From: Dactylonectria macrodidyma
Lineage: Eukaryota; Ascomycota; Sordariomycetes; Hypocreales; Nectriaceae
Assembly (NCBI GenBank): GCA_020744425.1
Contig: JAGMUV010000026.1
Location: forward strand, 982,828-1,046,827
Reading direction: 5' to 3'
Length of the DNA stretch: 64,000 nucleotides
Under the pieces are notes generated by a model, which made no database searches, was not told the origin of the DNA, and saw only the letters and a list, made by a program, of their open reading frames with translations. Shown piece by piece: positions 19,932 through 31,720 of this stretch. How positions within the stretch are numbered: the first letter of the stretch is position 1; each line of letters begins with the position of its first letter. Both the position numbers and the translations under genes were made by a program.

Positions 19932-22175
19932 TCCCATCGAGTGCGGATGGACCCCATTTTCGCCAAGGCCAAAATACCCACTCTTATACCCACTTTTACT
20001 CCGCACTTCAATCAGTACATGACGAAACATCATTTGCACCTATGTTTTCTTACCTGCTGTCACCACCAAAACCGTCATTTTGTTCAATGCTGCGATGTCT
20101 TCTAGTGATTCTGATGCTTCTGATGCCTCCGGTGCCTCCAGGGCTTCCGTACGGAGCTGTATTGTGGTTGAGATCCTTCCTGAAGACCTCGCTGTCGCCT
20201 GCACTGCCGACTGTACGCCGGAGCGGTGCGATAACAGCACAGTCCGGCCCCACGAACCTCCGGCTGTCGAGCGCGGGCCGCCGGGCTCCTTCGTACCCTT
20301 TGACGTACCGACCCGGCCCCGAGAGATACGGGAGCTGCCGGCAGCCCCGCTTGACCTATTCCTCCGGTACGTTCCCCGGGGCCTTATTGAGCGGTGGGTG
20401 CAATGGACGAATGCAGCGCCGTTATCTAAGGAAGGTCCCCGGGCTAAACGGTCAAGAGTGTATGATCGGAGGAAGACTTCTGTAGATGAGATTTACCTCT
20501 TCTTAGGAATCCTGCTTTATATGGGGATACATAGCGAACCTCAAATATCAAGATATTGGTCAACTCAACAGCAAAAGGAGGATCCTATCTATCTATTCAC
20601 CCGGTTTATCTCCCGGGACCGCTTCCAAAGTCTGCTCCGGCAGCTACGTATCTTTGATACCTCTGAATTCCAGCCCAGCCAGTCAGGAGGTCAACGCCAG
20701 GCCCGGGCCCAAGCCCCCGCCCAAGCCGGAATGCCAGATATATACCGGAAGGTTAATGAGTGGTCAGCCCATATCCAGGAGACTGGGGATTCCTTCTATA
20801 CAGCCGGCTCCGACCTTACCGTTGACGAGGCTATGGTCCGGTTTACGGGCCGGTCCCTAGAGACGACGACAATACCGACGAAGCCGATCCCAACCGGCTT
20901 CAAGGTCTGGATCCTTGCCCAATCGGGCTACTGCCTCCGGTGGCTCTGGCACGTACACGGAAAGGGCCCATACGGACTAGTCCCTCAGGCCCGGCCGGCA
21001 GGCAGCAAGGCTGGAGCAGCTGCCGCAAAGTGGGACCCGTTAACGCCAACGCAACGGGTTGTAACGACACTTATTACCCTACTTCCGGCTGCAGTCTACC
21101 ACGTATTCCTAGACAATCTCTTTGCTTCCGTACGGCTTCTCCGGGCCCTCCGGAAGCAGCAGGTCGGAGCTTCCGGGACCTGCCGGAAAGACAGTGGGAT
21201 AGATAAGATCCTCATCGCCGAGAAGGAAGCAGAAGGCCAGGGTATTCCTTGGGGTCAGATCCATTGCATCCCTACCTTAGATGGGGAGGTATGGTATTGC
21301 AAACTGCTTTCTATAGATATCTCCATACTGATCAATTTGTCTCTTCATAGGTCAACCAATTCACCTGGAAGGATAACGCCCTTGTCCTCTTCTTGACAAC
21401 CGTCTTCCGAGACGGCCGGGAGGTTATCCGTCTCCGGCGCCGGCCGGCCGGAAGCTCTGCTGGAAAGCGGGCTGCCCGGAAAGAAGCCTTCGGCCCAGAC
21501 GTCCGGAAGAACCTCCCGGTGCCTGAGGCAATTGATAAATATAACCATAAGATGAATGGGGTTGATATTAGTGACCAGATGAGGTCCTATTATCAATATA
21601 ACCGCCCTATTCGTCGAGGAGGCTGGCAGGCACTTGCTTGGAATTTCCTACTAGAAGTGATCGTTGTAAATAGCTTCTTCCTGCAGCTCTGGGGTAAGCC
21701 CGAGTGGCAAAAGGTTAAGACCCAGTATCAATGGCGGCGACTGCTTGCATCCCAGCTTATTCAACAGTTTGGACCATTAGCAGGAGGTCGAAGACTTTCA
21801 CGACCTCAACGGGCTTCAGATAAGAGGAAAACATCTATTCCTTGGCAGCACCATCGCAAGGGATCAAGGGGGGTTAACTCGCCTTGCACCTATTGCGGCA
21901 GGAGGAAGAAACGCCAGGCTCTAAGTGAGGTATCTAGGAATAGCCTCACTCAACAGCCGCAACAGCGAAAAAAGACTCGAAAAGGCTGCTTAGACTGTAA
22001 CGTACCGCTATGTACTGATGGAGATTGTTGGTACCTCTGGCACACCCAAAATCTATAGAGGAATCGAGGTACCCTGAATCTTAGCATATGATTCGATTAT
22101 TCTAGTGGTCCCATAAGCCCTGATTGGCTTTACCCCGCCCTTGGCGAAAATGGGGTCCATCCGCACTCGATGGGA
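19932..22175 (+). mobile_element. piggyBac-like DNA transposon pB1, complete (2,244 bp)
   Basis: Perfect 37-bp inverted repeats (TCCCATCGAGTGCGGATGGA and onward, at 19932-19968 and inverted at 22139-22175) are flanked by TA on both sides (19930-19931, 22176-22177). One transposase gene with a single intron fills the interior. It sits 77 bp upstream of the start of the integrase-like gene and belongs to a different subfamily from the element at 3821-5928. Confidence 0.9.
20080..22058 (+). CDS. piggyBac-like transposase of pB1
   Basis: Exons 20080-21288 and 21351-22058 are joined by a 62-bp intron (GTATGG donor, CATAG acceptor), giving about 638 residues. The intron position matches that of the related gene at 3912-5788 (LDGE followed by VNQFTWKDNALVLFL). 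The catalytic aspartates fall in TVDEAMVRFTGRS, VFLDNLFASVRLL and KMNGVDISDQMRSYY, followed by RRGGWQALAWNF. The tail is Cys-rich (CTYCGRRKKR, CLDCNVPLCTDGDCWYLWH). A Pro/Ala/Gln-rich insertion (QARAQAPAQAG) lies in the middle of the first exon. The frame is open throughout. An ATG 15 bases later (MSSSDSD) is an equally likely start. Confidence 0.85.
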
Positions 22176-22177
22176 TA

Positions 22178-22338
22178 AGTTTGACTTACCGTGATGATAC
22201 TGGCCCACAGCGGCCTAACGTCAGGGGTTTTGTTGGTGGTACCTTCCCAACTTGGAACAGGATGATGCCGCTATCCGGAATTACAGACCCCAGATCCCTT
22301 CCAATCTGGATCACCATGGCCGTGGAAAAGCCAGTGGT
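22178..22338 (-). pseudogene. Exon fragment of an unidentified gene
   Basis: On the minus strand, from the hAT junction at 22338, an open frame reads TTGFSTAMVIQIGRDLGSVI and continues to a good splice donor (CACG followed by GTAAGT near 22190). It is cut on one side by the hAT element and on the other by pB1, which lies in what would be the intron. I do not recognise the protein. Confidence 0.35.
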
Positions 22339-25139
22339 CAGTGTTGCTAATAATATGGCAATAAAGTAGTATATTGCAATATAACCCATATGATATAGAC
22401 TTTCTCATATTGTGACAATATGATATGAAGATTTTGATATTGTGACAATATAATATGAGGATATCCATATTGGCAATATATTATTTATATTGGGTTGTCA
22501 GTCCTGGGGCGAAATTGCCTGTTGACAGTAGCCGGGGCAGGCCTTACCCTATACCAGCGACCGGGATGCTTGGCATTTATTGGCTAGCATTTACCTCAGC
22601 ACGCGTCTTTATTGACAATCAGACCTAACACGCGACCACGCGTTTCTGCCACGCGTCAGGGGAGGTACGATTGGTACGGACCTTGTTGAGCTGGGCCTAC
22701 CGGTGGTTGCCTGTCGACACTGGCCATCGTCACCTCTGCTCATTTTCTTTATCACTGTCGAGCCTAGACAAGACTTACCGCCATGCCTCAACAGCGCCTC
22801 CCTTTTGCAAAATGGTCACAACGAAGAGAGTCGTCAATTTCAGTCGACTTTTCAGAGTCTTCCAGCCAGCAGTTACATGGCCTAGACGAAAGCCAAACGT
22901 CCAAATCTCGACCTTACACAGCCTCTACAACCTCCTCCACCAAGCCCAGAACATCATGGGTCTTCTCCCATATGCCAGACGAGGAGATAGAGACGAGATA
23001 CTACAATCAGCGGACCGGAAAAGAAGAGTGGCGGTGCAAACATTGTAACAGAACCTATGCCTGTTCTGGGGGTACTGCGGCTCCCGCAAAACATCTTATG
23101 GACCCTCCTCCTGACGGCCACGGTCTGCCAAAAGGAGCCCCGCGAACAGCTAAAGCGACAACGATACGAACGATTCTCGAACAAGCTCGTGCTGTGGCAG
23201 AAGAAAATCCCCGCAAACGCCGTCGGCTCAACGATCAATCCGGAGATTCGATCGACCCTGACCAGCTCGAGGTATTATACGTGAGGTTTATTACAGCCTG
23301 CTCTCTCCCATTTCGGCTCGTGGAATGCCCAGAGTTCCGAGCCCTCTTGGCCTACATCAATAACGATATCGATACTTGGCTTCCAGATACGCACGAGACT
23401 ATCAGGAAATGGATCATGCGGCAGTACGAAGACCAGAAGGAGAAGGTCAAGCAGCGTATACAGTCGGCGAAGTCAAGAGTTCACATCAACTGCGACCTTT
23501 GGACTTCTCCCAACTCTTTGGCCATCTTAGGCGTAGTTGGTCACTATGTCACGGAAGACGGTCAGCTCGAACACCATATTTTGGCGTTGAAAGACATCGA
23601 TAGTGAGCATGACGGTTCTCACCTCGCTGAGGCAATTTTGGAAGTGGTTGACGAATGGGGCTTTGCTTCGAAGCTTGGATATTTCGTGATGGACAATGCT
23701 GGCAATAACGATACAATGATGAGATCCCTTTCGCTTGGTCAGTATAACTCACTATTTCTACTGATTGGCCCTAACATCCCACAGGCCTCCTACGCCGATA
23801 TGATATCCAATACGACCCCAAGGTTCACCGACTCCGCTGCCAAGGTCATATCATCAACCTCGCCGCCAAAGCTTTCCTCTTCGTCACCGACAATGAGAAG
23901 CTCGAACGCGACGATGCTGGCCTGCATAATGTGACACTAAAGCATATTGAAGCGTGGCGGAAGAAGGGTCCTCTTGGCAAGCTTCACAACTTCGTCGTTT
24001 ACATCCAACAGAGTGTTCAGCGCAGCCAAAAGTTTCTGGCTATCAGCCACAACCGTAAGCTTGCGCGAGACAATGACACAAGATGGAGCTCGTGGTATAC
24101 CATGTTGAGGGCGGCATTGAATCTTAGAGATGCAATTGACGGCTATTTTAACAAATGGATGGACGCAGATTGCGATAGAGACGAGCTCTCTCCAGAGGAG
24201 TGGATCATCTTGGAGAAGATCAAGTCCTTCTTAGAGAAGCTGAAGATGACGACCAAGGCTCTCGAGTCATCGTTTGCAACACTCGACAATGTCCTCTTGG
24301 CGATGGACTTCGTATTGGCACAATTCGAAGCCGGCAAGGAGGCAAGTATCGACGATCCGGTGATGGCACCGATGCATAACTCGGGCTGGGCCAAGTTGGA
24401 TAAGTACTATCGCCTTACTGATGAATCGCCTGCGTATGTTGCAGCCATTGTGCTCCACCCTTCGCATAAATGGCACTACATCCAGGAGAACTGGAAAAAG
24501 GAGTGGGTTGAGCCTTCAGAGAAGTTGATTGAGACACTGTGGAACGAATATAAACCTGTGGAATCACCGCTTCCTCTCTGCGAGGTCCCATCGACGACCA
24601 CGAACGAGTTCTTGAATTGGAGGAACAAGCACCTGCAGCCGTCACTTGTCATGGACGAATACGAGCGATATTGCAATTCTGAACGGGTTTATGGCTTTAC
24701 AAGCGCCCTTGCATGGTGGCTAGAGGAGACGCAGCAGAAAACCTACCCGAGCCTGAGCAAGATGGCCGTGGATATACTGTCAATTCCTGCAATGTCAGCG
24801 GAGCCTGAACGACTCTTCTCTGGGGCAAAGATAACGATTACAGACCGTCGAAATCGACTTGGGAGTGATGTAATTGAAGCATTGGAGTGCCTGAAGTCAT
24901 GGTTTGGGATACGAGATTATCAGGGTGACGAGATTTGTGCAGAAGCGGTTTAGTGATAGGGTCACGTGGGATATATTGGATGTATTGTCACACTGCCAAT
25001 ATATTGGGTTCTTGGCAATAAATACAATATGAGTCATGTTCATATTGGGTAATACAATATGCACCCCTTGACAATACAATAATATTGCGAGGGGGTCCAT
25101 ATTGCCAATATCGTATTGTTTATATTATTAGCAACACTG
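22339..25139 (+). mobile_element. hAT transposon, copy 1 (2,801 bp)
   Basis: Inverted repeats beginning CAGTGTTGCTAATAATAT (18 bp, perfect) lie at both ends. The subterminal 150-180 bp on each side is very AT-rich with many CAATAT and ATGATATG motifs, probable transposase-binding sites. The transposase gene between them is open. The 8 bases outside the ends (CCAGTGGT and ATGCTTTC) do not match, so the normal 8-bp target duplication is missing. Confidence 0.9.
22783..24953 (+). CDS. hAT transposase, copy 1
   Basis: Exons 22783-23737 and 23785-24953 are joined by a 47-bp intron (GTCAGT...CCACAG), giving 707 residues. Splicing joins SLSLG to LLRRYDIQYDPKVHRLRCQGHIINLAA, which restores the conserved RCxxHIINL motif of hAT transposases. 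A BED finger lies near residues 83-115 (WRCKHCNRTYACSGGT...HLMDPPPDGH). The catalytic core includes LGYFVMDNAGNNDTM and DNDTRWSSWYTML. The C-terminal dimerisation domain reads MAVDILSIPAMSAEPERLFSG...ITDRRNRLG. The enzyme excises and inserts the element with 8-bp duplications. No stop or frameshift is seen, and the protein is identical to that of copy 2, so both may be functional. Confidence 0.9.
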
Positions 25140-25831
25140 ATGCTTTCTGCACCATTTTGGCGCCGGAACGACGCCGTAAGTCTCGCGCCGCCCCCTCCTG
25201 GCGTAAACCCGAACTTCGTCGACCCGCCGACCTTGGATCACCTCATCATCGGCTATTCCGTTGGATGTTTGGCTGCTTCGTCATGTTTTGTGTTACTCCG
25301 TATCTACACGTTCGCCGCAATCACAAAGACGCGGGACTGGGCTGACTGTAATGTTCTATCCTCGATGCCTGGCGAGGAGATGCTGACATGACAGTATAGA
25401 TCTGTTGGTTCCTGCATGGGTAGGTTTCCAATAGCATGATTAACGTTGGCTAACAGGGAGCACACTGGGACAGATCTTGGCGGCAATATTTTCAGTGTTG
25501 TCATGTACTCCCAGTAAGCAACCACGCCCCAGATAAAGGATACCGGTAATCGCTCACTTTTCCGAGTGATAAAGTACGGCTTCGGGCGCCACGCATGGGA
25601 TATCCCATTCTCAACTTTTAATAACCACTTTATGAAAGTATGGCCTTCTATTGTGATGTCTCTTCTTAAAGCTGACGCATCATACCTCAGGTTGGGGGCA
25701 TTACCGGCACATTCTACGGAATGTCCATCATGTTGACGAAACTTTCCATCTTGGCCTTTTATCTCAGATTTGTTGTAGAATCAGGAAAGCTCAGGGGCAT
25801 TATTTATGCCACTATGGTGATCACCATACTT
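25140..25831 (+). pseudogene. PTH11-like rhodopsin-domain receptor, N-terminal fragment
   Basis: Five exons are predicted: 25140-25347, 25400-25419, 25474-25513, 25567-25637 and 25691-25831. Joined, they read PPPPGVNPNFVDPP, a first membrane segment (LIIGYSVGCLAASSCFVLLR), TRDWADYLLVPAW, ILAAIFSVLSC, then the signature YGFGRHAWDIPFSTFN and the segment GGITGTFYGMSIMLTKLSIL. These are landmarks of fungal PTH11-like seven-helix membrane proteins. The gene is cut at its 5' end by hAT copy 1, exactly at or near its first ATG (25140), and after about the third helix by the piggyBac-like element that starts at 25834. The missing part is not found elsewhere in the window. Confidence 0.7.
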
Positions 25832-25833
25832 TA

Positions 25834-27357
25834 TCCCATCGAGTGCGGATGGACCCCATTTTCGCCAAGGGCGGGGTAAAGCCAATCAGGGCTTATGGGA
25901 CCACTAGAATAATCGAATCATATGCTAAAATTCAGGGTACCTCGATTCCTCTATAGATTTTGGGTGTGCCAGAGGTACCAACAATCTCCATCAGTACATA
26001 GCGGTACGTTACAGTCTAAGCAGCCTTTTCGAGTCTTTTTTCGCTGTTGCGGCTGTTGAGTGAGGCTATTCCTAGATACCTCACTTAGAGCCTCGCGTTT
26101 CTTCCTCCTGCCGCAATAGGTGCAAGGCGAGTTAACCCCCTTGATCCCTTGCGATGGTGCTGCCAAGGAATAGATGTTTTCCTCTTATCTGAAGCCCGTT
26201 GAGGTCGTGAAAGTCTTCGACCTCCTGCTAATGGTCCAAACTGTTGAATAAGCTGGGATGCAAGCAGTCGCCGCCATTGGTACTGGTTCTTGACCTTTTG
26301 CCACTCGGGCTTGCCCCAGAGCTGCAGGAAGAAGCTATTCACAACGATCACTTCCAGCAGGAAATTCCAAGCAAGGGCTTGCCAGCCTCCTCGACGAATA
26401 GGGCGGCTGTATTGATAATAAGACCTCATCTGGTCACTTATATCAACCCCATTCATCTTATGGTTATACTCGTCAATTGCCTCAGGCACCGGGAGGTTCT
26501 TCCGGACGTCTGGGCCGAAGGCTTCTTTCCGGGCAGCCCGCTTTCCGGCAGAGCTTCCGGCCGGTCGGCGCCGGAGACGGATAACCTCCCGGCCGTCTCG
26601 GAAGACGGTTGTCAAGAAGAGGACAAGGGCGTTATCCTTCCAGGTGAATTGGTTGACCTATGAAGAGACAAACTGATCAGTATGGAGATATCTATAGAAA
26701 GCAGTTTGCAATACCATACCTCCCCATCTAAGGTAGGGATGCAATGGATCTGACCCCAAGGAATACCCTGGCCTTCTGCTTCCTTCTCGGCGACGAGGAT
26801 CTTATCTATCCCACTGTCTTTCCGGCAGGTCCCGGAAGCCCCGACCTGCTGCTTCCGGAGGGCCCGGAGAAGCCGTACGGAAGCAAAGAGATTATCTAGG
26901 AATACGTGGTGGACTGCAGCCGGAAGTAAGGTAATAAGTGTCGTTACAACCCGCTGCGTTGGCGTTAACGGGACCCACTTTGCAGCAGCAGCTCCAGCCT
27001 TGCTGTCTTCCGGCCGGGCTTGAGGGACTAGTCCGTACGGGCCCTTTCCGTGTACGTGCCAGAGCCACCGGAGGCAGTAGCCCGATTGGGCAAGGATCCA
27101 GACCTTGAAGCCGGTTGGGATCGGCTTCGTCGGTATTGTCGTCGTCTCTAGGGACCGGCCCGTAAACCGGACCATAGCCTCGTCAACGGTAAGGTCGGAG
27201 CCGGCTGTATAGAAGGAATCCCCAGTCTCTTGGATATGGGCTGACCACTCGTTTACCTTCCGGTATATATCTGGCATCCCGGCTTGGGCAGGGGCTTGGG
27301 CCCGGGCCTGGCGTTGACCTCCTGACTGGCTGGGCTGGAATTCAGAGGTATCAAAGA
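25834..27357 (-). pseudogene. piggyBac-like element pB2, truncated and frameshifted
   Basis: The left boundary has the same TCCCATCGAG terminal repeat as pB1, with TA before it. The minus strand then repeats the pB1 transposase from its C-terminus back to VFDTSEFQPSQSGGQ at the junction with hAT copy 2 (27357). The first ~560 coding bases and the other terminal repeat are missing. The intron is kept at about 26663-26724. A homopolymer that has six G in pB1 (near 21869) has five C here (near 26138), which shifts the frame just before the Cys-rich tail. The copy is otherwise nearly identical to pB1, so the duplication is recent. Confidence 0.85.
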
Positions 27358-30158
27358 CAGTGTTGCTAATAATATAAACAATACGATATTGGCAATATGG
27401 ACCCCCTCGCAATATTATTGTATTGTCAAGGGGTGCATATTGTATTACCCAATATGAACATGACTCATATTGTATTTATTGCCAAGAACCCAATATATTG
27501 GCAGTGTGACAATACATCCAATATATCCCACGTGACCCTATCACTAAACCGCTTCTGCACAAATCTCGTCACCCTGATAATCTCGTATCCCAAACCATGA
27601 CTTCAGGCACTCCAATGCTTCAATTACATCACTCCCAAGTCGATTTCGACGGTCTGTAATCGTTATCTTTGCCCCAGAGAAGAGTCGTTCAGGCTCCGCT
27701 GACATTGCAGGAATTGACAGTATATCCACGGCCATCTTGCTCAGGCTCGGGTAGGTTTTCTGCTGCGTCTCCTCTAGCCACCATGCAAGGGCGCTTGTAA
27801 AGCCATAAACCCGTTCAGAATTGCAATATCGCTCGTATTCGTCCATGACAAGTGACGGCTGCAGGTGCTTGTTCCTCCAATTCAAGAACTCGTTCGTGGT
27901 CGTCGATGGGACCTCGCAGAGAGGAAGCGGTGATTCCACAGGTTTATATTCGTTCCACAGTGTCTCAATCAACTTCTCTGAAGGCTCAACCCACTCCTTT
28001 TTCCAGTTCTCCTGGATGTAGTGCCATTTATGCGAAGGGTGGAGCACAATGGCTGCAACATACGCAGGCGATTCATCAGTAAGGCGATAGTACTTATCCA
28101 ACTTGGCCCAGCCCGAGTTATGCATCGGTGCCATCACCGGATCGTCGATACTTGCCTCCTTGCCGGCTTCGAATTGTGCCAATACGAAGTCCATCGCCAA
28201 GAGGACATTGTCGAGTGTTGCAAACGATGACTCGAGAGCCTTGGTCGTCATCTTCAGCTTCTCTAAGAAGGACTTGATCTTCTCCAAGATGATCCACTCC
28301 TCTGGAGAGAGCTCGTCTCTATCGCAATCTGCGTCCATCCATTTGTTAAAATAGCCGTCAATTGCATCTCTAAGATTCAATGCCGCCCTCAACATGGTAT
28401 ACCACGAGCTCCATCTTGTGTCATTGTCTCGCGCAAGCTTACGGTTGTGGCTGATAGCCAGAAACTTTTGGCTGCGCTGAACACTCTGTTGGATGTAAAC
28501 GACGAAGTTGTGAAGCTTGCCAAGAGGACCCTTCTTCCGCCACGCTTCAATATGCTTTAGTGTCACATTATGCAGGCCAGCATCGTCGCGTTCGAGCTTC
28601 TCATTGTCGGTGACGAAGAGGAAAGCTTTGGCGGCGAGGTTGATGATATGACCTTGGCAGCGGAGTCGGTGAACCTTGGGGTCGTATTGGATATCATATC
28701 GGCGTAGGAGGCCTGTGGGATGTTAGGGCCAATCAGTAGAAATAGTGAGTTATACTGACCAAGCGAAAGGGATCTCATCATTGTATCGTTATTGCCAGCA
28801 TTGTCCATCACGAAATATCCAAGCTTCGAAGCAAAGCCCCATTCGTCAACCACTTCCAAAATTGCCTCAGCGAGGTGAGAACCGTCATGCTCACTATCGA
28901 TGTCTTTCAACGCCAAAATATGGTGTTCGAGCTGACCGTCTTCCGTGACATAGTGACCAACTACGCCTAAGATGGCCAAAGAGTTGGGAGAAGTCCAAAG
29001 GTCGCAGTTGATGTGAACTCTTGACTTCGCCGACTGTATACGCTGCTTGACCTTCTCCTTCTGGTCTTCGTACTGCCGCATGATCCATTTCCTGATAGTC
29101 TCGTGCGTATCTGGAAGCCAAGTATCGATATCGTTATTGATGTAGGCCAAGAGGGCTCGGAACTCTGGGCATTCCACGAGCCGAAATGGGAGAGAGCAGG
29201 CTGTAATAAACCTCACGTATAATACCTCGAGCTGGTCAGGGTCGATCGAATCTCCGGATTGATCGTTGAGCCGACGGCGTTTGCGGGGATTTTCTTCTGC
29301 CACAGCACGAGCTTGTTCGAGAATCGTTCGTATCGTTGTCGCTTTAGCTGTTCGCGGGGCTCCTTTTGGCAGACCGTGGCCGTCAGGAGGAGGGTCCATA
29401 AGATGTTTTGCGGGAGCCGCAGTACCCCCAGAACAGGCATAGGTTCTGTTACAATGTTTGCACCGCCACTCTTCTTTTCCGGTCCGCTGATTGTAGTATC
29501 TCGTCTCTATCTCCTCGTCTGGCATATGGGAGAAGACCCATGATGTTCTGGGCTTGGTGGAGGAGGTTGTAGAGGCTGTGTAAGGTCGAGATTTGGACGT
29601 TTGGCTTTCGTCTAGGCCATGTAACTGCTGGCTGGAAGACTCTGAAAAGTCGACTGAAATTGACGACTCTCTTCGTTGTGACCATTTTGCAAAAGGGAGG
29701 CGCTGTTGAGGCATGGCGGTAAGTCTTGTCTAGGCTCGACAGTGATAAAGAAAATGAGCAGAGGTGACGATGGCCAGTGTCGACAGGCAACCACCGGTAG
29801 GCCCAGCTCAACAAGGTCCGTACCAATCGTACCTCCCCTGACGCGTGGCAGAAACGCGTGGTCGCGTGTTAGGTCTGATTGTCAATAAAGACGCGTGCTG
29901 AGGTAAATGCTAGCCAATAAATGCCAAGCATCCCGGTCGCTGGTATAGGGTAAGGCCTGCCCCGGCTACTGTCAACAGGCAATTTCGCCCCAGGACTGAC
30001 AACCCAATATAAATAATATATTGCCAATATGGATATCCTCATATTATATTGTCACAATATCAAAATCTTCATATCATATTGTCACAATATGAGAAAGTCT
30101 ATATCATATGGGTTATATTGCAATATACTACTTTATTGCCATATTATTAGCAACACTG
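27358..30158 (-). mobile_element. hAT transposon, copy 2 (2,801 bp, inverted)
   Basis: Same length, ends and subterminal sequence as copy 1, in the opposite orientation: every landmark maps to 52497 minus its copy 1 coordinate. The outer 8-mers are ATCAAAGA (inside pB2) and CTGTTCAG (inside the GH64 fragment) and do not match. The two copies form an inverted repeat of 2.8 kb around a 2.2-kb spacer. Confidence 0.9.
27544..29714 (-). CDS. hAT transposase, copy 2
   Basis: Exons 29714-28760 and 28712-27544, with the same 47-bp intron as copy 1, give an identical 707-residue protein: BED finger, MDNAGNNDTM and DTRWSSWYTML core motifs, and the EPERLFSG dimerisation domain. Identity with copy 1 over the whole open frame implies a very recent duplication or gene conversion between the inverted copies. 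Confidence 0.9.
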
Positions 30159-31150
30159 CTGTTCAGGTTACCCAGAATATTGCCATTCCCATGACTTCGT
30201 CTGGTCATACACTTGAGCTCACCCTGCCAATCTCTATGAGCTCCGGACGCATCTATTTTTCCGAGGGTGCAATGTCGTTTTACATGATGAGTATTGGCAC
30301 AGGGGATTGCTTGGTTCAGCCGTCCCTTACCAATCTCCAGGATGCAAACGTTGGCCTCAAGTGGGGCTTCGTTGAGTTCACCTATACTGGTGGGACCATA
30401 TATGCCAACATTAGCTACGTTGACTTTGTTGGCATGATTTTGGGCATCCTGCTAACAGTCACCGACGGCACCACCCAGAGCGCAGCAGGACTTCAGGCCG
30501 ATAGCGTCATCAACATTTGCAATGACCTGGTGACGCAGACGGGGACTGATGGGTACCCGTGGAGCTCCATGTGCCTCGCCAATACTACAGGAACTCCCAT
30601 CCGAGTCTTGTCGCCCGGCAACTTCTACTACCTTAACGCTGATGCCTTTGCGAAATACTGGCATAGTTATGTTGACCAGGTCTGGGCCCAATATACCACC
30701 TCGATCTTGACAATCAACACGCAGACAGACTATAGAGACGTTAGCTGCACGGTTTCGGGAGATGAATTGGTCTGCAACGGCGACAACCGAGGCTACGCAA
30801 AGCCCAGTGCTAATGATATTTGGGGCTGCAACACTGGGCCATTTGCTATTATGGATGGCGATAATACCATTCATAAGGCAGTGGTGCCGCGTCTCTGCGC
30901 TGCATTTGCCCGCTCCACTCTTCTTCTGGATGGAGGCAATGTGCAGCCAAGCCTCAATAGTGCCTCATATTACACGATTGATCCTACCAACCACTACAGC
31001 CGCGTCATTCACCAGTACGAGGTGGATGGAAAGGGATATGCATTTCCGTACGACAATGTCAACCCGGACGGCAATGAGAATGCCTCAGGTATTGTTTCGT
31101 CCGGAAACGTTGCTAACTTAACTATTTACATAGGGGCCCCTCCTTCTTAG
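30159..31150 (+). pseudogene. GH64 beta-1,3-glucanase, 5'-truncated by hAT copy 2
   Basis: From the hAT end an open frame of 330 codons runs to a TAG at 31148-31150. It matches the glycoside hydrolase family 64 core: SSGRIYFSEGAMSFYMM, LVQPSLTNLQDANVGLKWGF, EFTYTGGTIYANISYVDFVG, ICNDLVTQTGTDGYPWSSMC and the C-terminal YDNVNPDGNENASG. Family members are secreted enzymes that cut beta-1,3-glucan in fungal cell walls. The secretion signal and the first residues are missing, because the sequence begins in the middle of a beta strand (VQVTQNIAIP) at the transposon junction. The remaining part shows no internal damage. The frame can be read back into the hAT end, but that extension is not a real N-terminus. 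Confidence 0.8.
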
Positions 31151-31260
31151 CAGGGCATTATAGGACTGGATCAGGTCTTTGACCGTCGGGTTAGGTATAA
31201 ATAAGTCAGAAGAACGCTACATTATCGCTGCTGGACATTGGCAAGGGTAGCTAAAGATTC

Positions 31261-31521
31261 TGTTGGATAACTCAGGTATCCTGCTGTTATAGCAATTGCT
31301 CTTTCGGGCGGGTGAGACGTCAAAACCGTGATGGTTAACTTGGTGTTTTACTTGATGTCTTAAGAACAGAATCTAGGCTAGGTAATAGGGCCACGAAGTG
31401 GCCCTATATCTAGCAGGGAGGCACCTGCACGTGCCCTTACAGCTGTTACTAGCTGTGGTCTACACACGTGGGTGCCTACGATCCTGGCGCTAGCCCTGGC
31501 AGTGTTAGTGATATTCCAACA
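31261..31521 (-). repeat. 3' LTR of the copia element (left copy)
   Basis: Plus-strand ends TGTTGGATAACT and GATATTCCAACA. It includes the palindrome GGGCCACGAAGTGGCCC and a tract rich in CACGTG-like motifs. No difference from the right LTR was found on reading. Confidence 0.95.
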
Positions 31522-31720
31522 CTGGCAGTCTTCAATTTTGTGCCAGGGCCCAGGATCACCTAGATATATAAAAGAAGCAGTAACTCCCGCAAGCCTGATT
31601 CCGTAACTGCGTATTCAGCATCGCAGCTCCGGCGCCCGTATCTCGGCCGGAGCTTCCTGGTCCTGTTAGGGCTGCGCCCGCGCAGCCAGCTCTTGGGACA
31701 GCTGGTTCTTATGAAAATCA

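Noticed and set aside
19856..20011. N-terminal extension of the integrase-like gene into pB1
   Set aside because: The extension reads through the piggyBac-like terminal repeat; the Met at 19855 is a natural start.
22339..30158. A simple inversion between the two hAT copies
   Set aside because: Flipping the spacer pairs CCAGTGGT with TCTTTGAT and GAAAGCAT with CTGTTCAG; neither pair matches, so one inversion does not restore target duplications.
30029..30158. N-terminus of the GH64 frame inside the hAT end
   Set aside because: Chance readthrough of AT-rich transposon sequence; there is no signal peptide and the GH64 homology starts at the junction.
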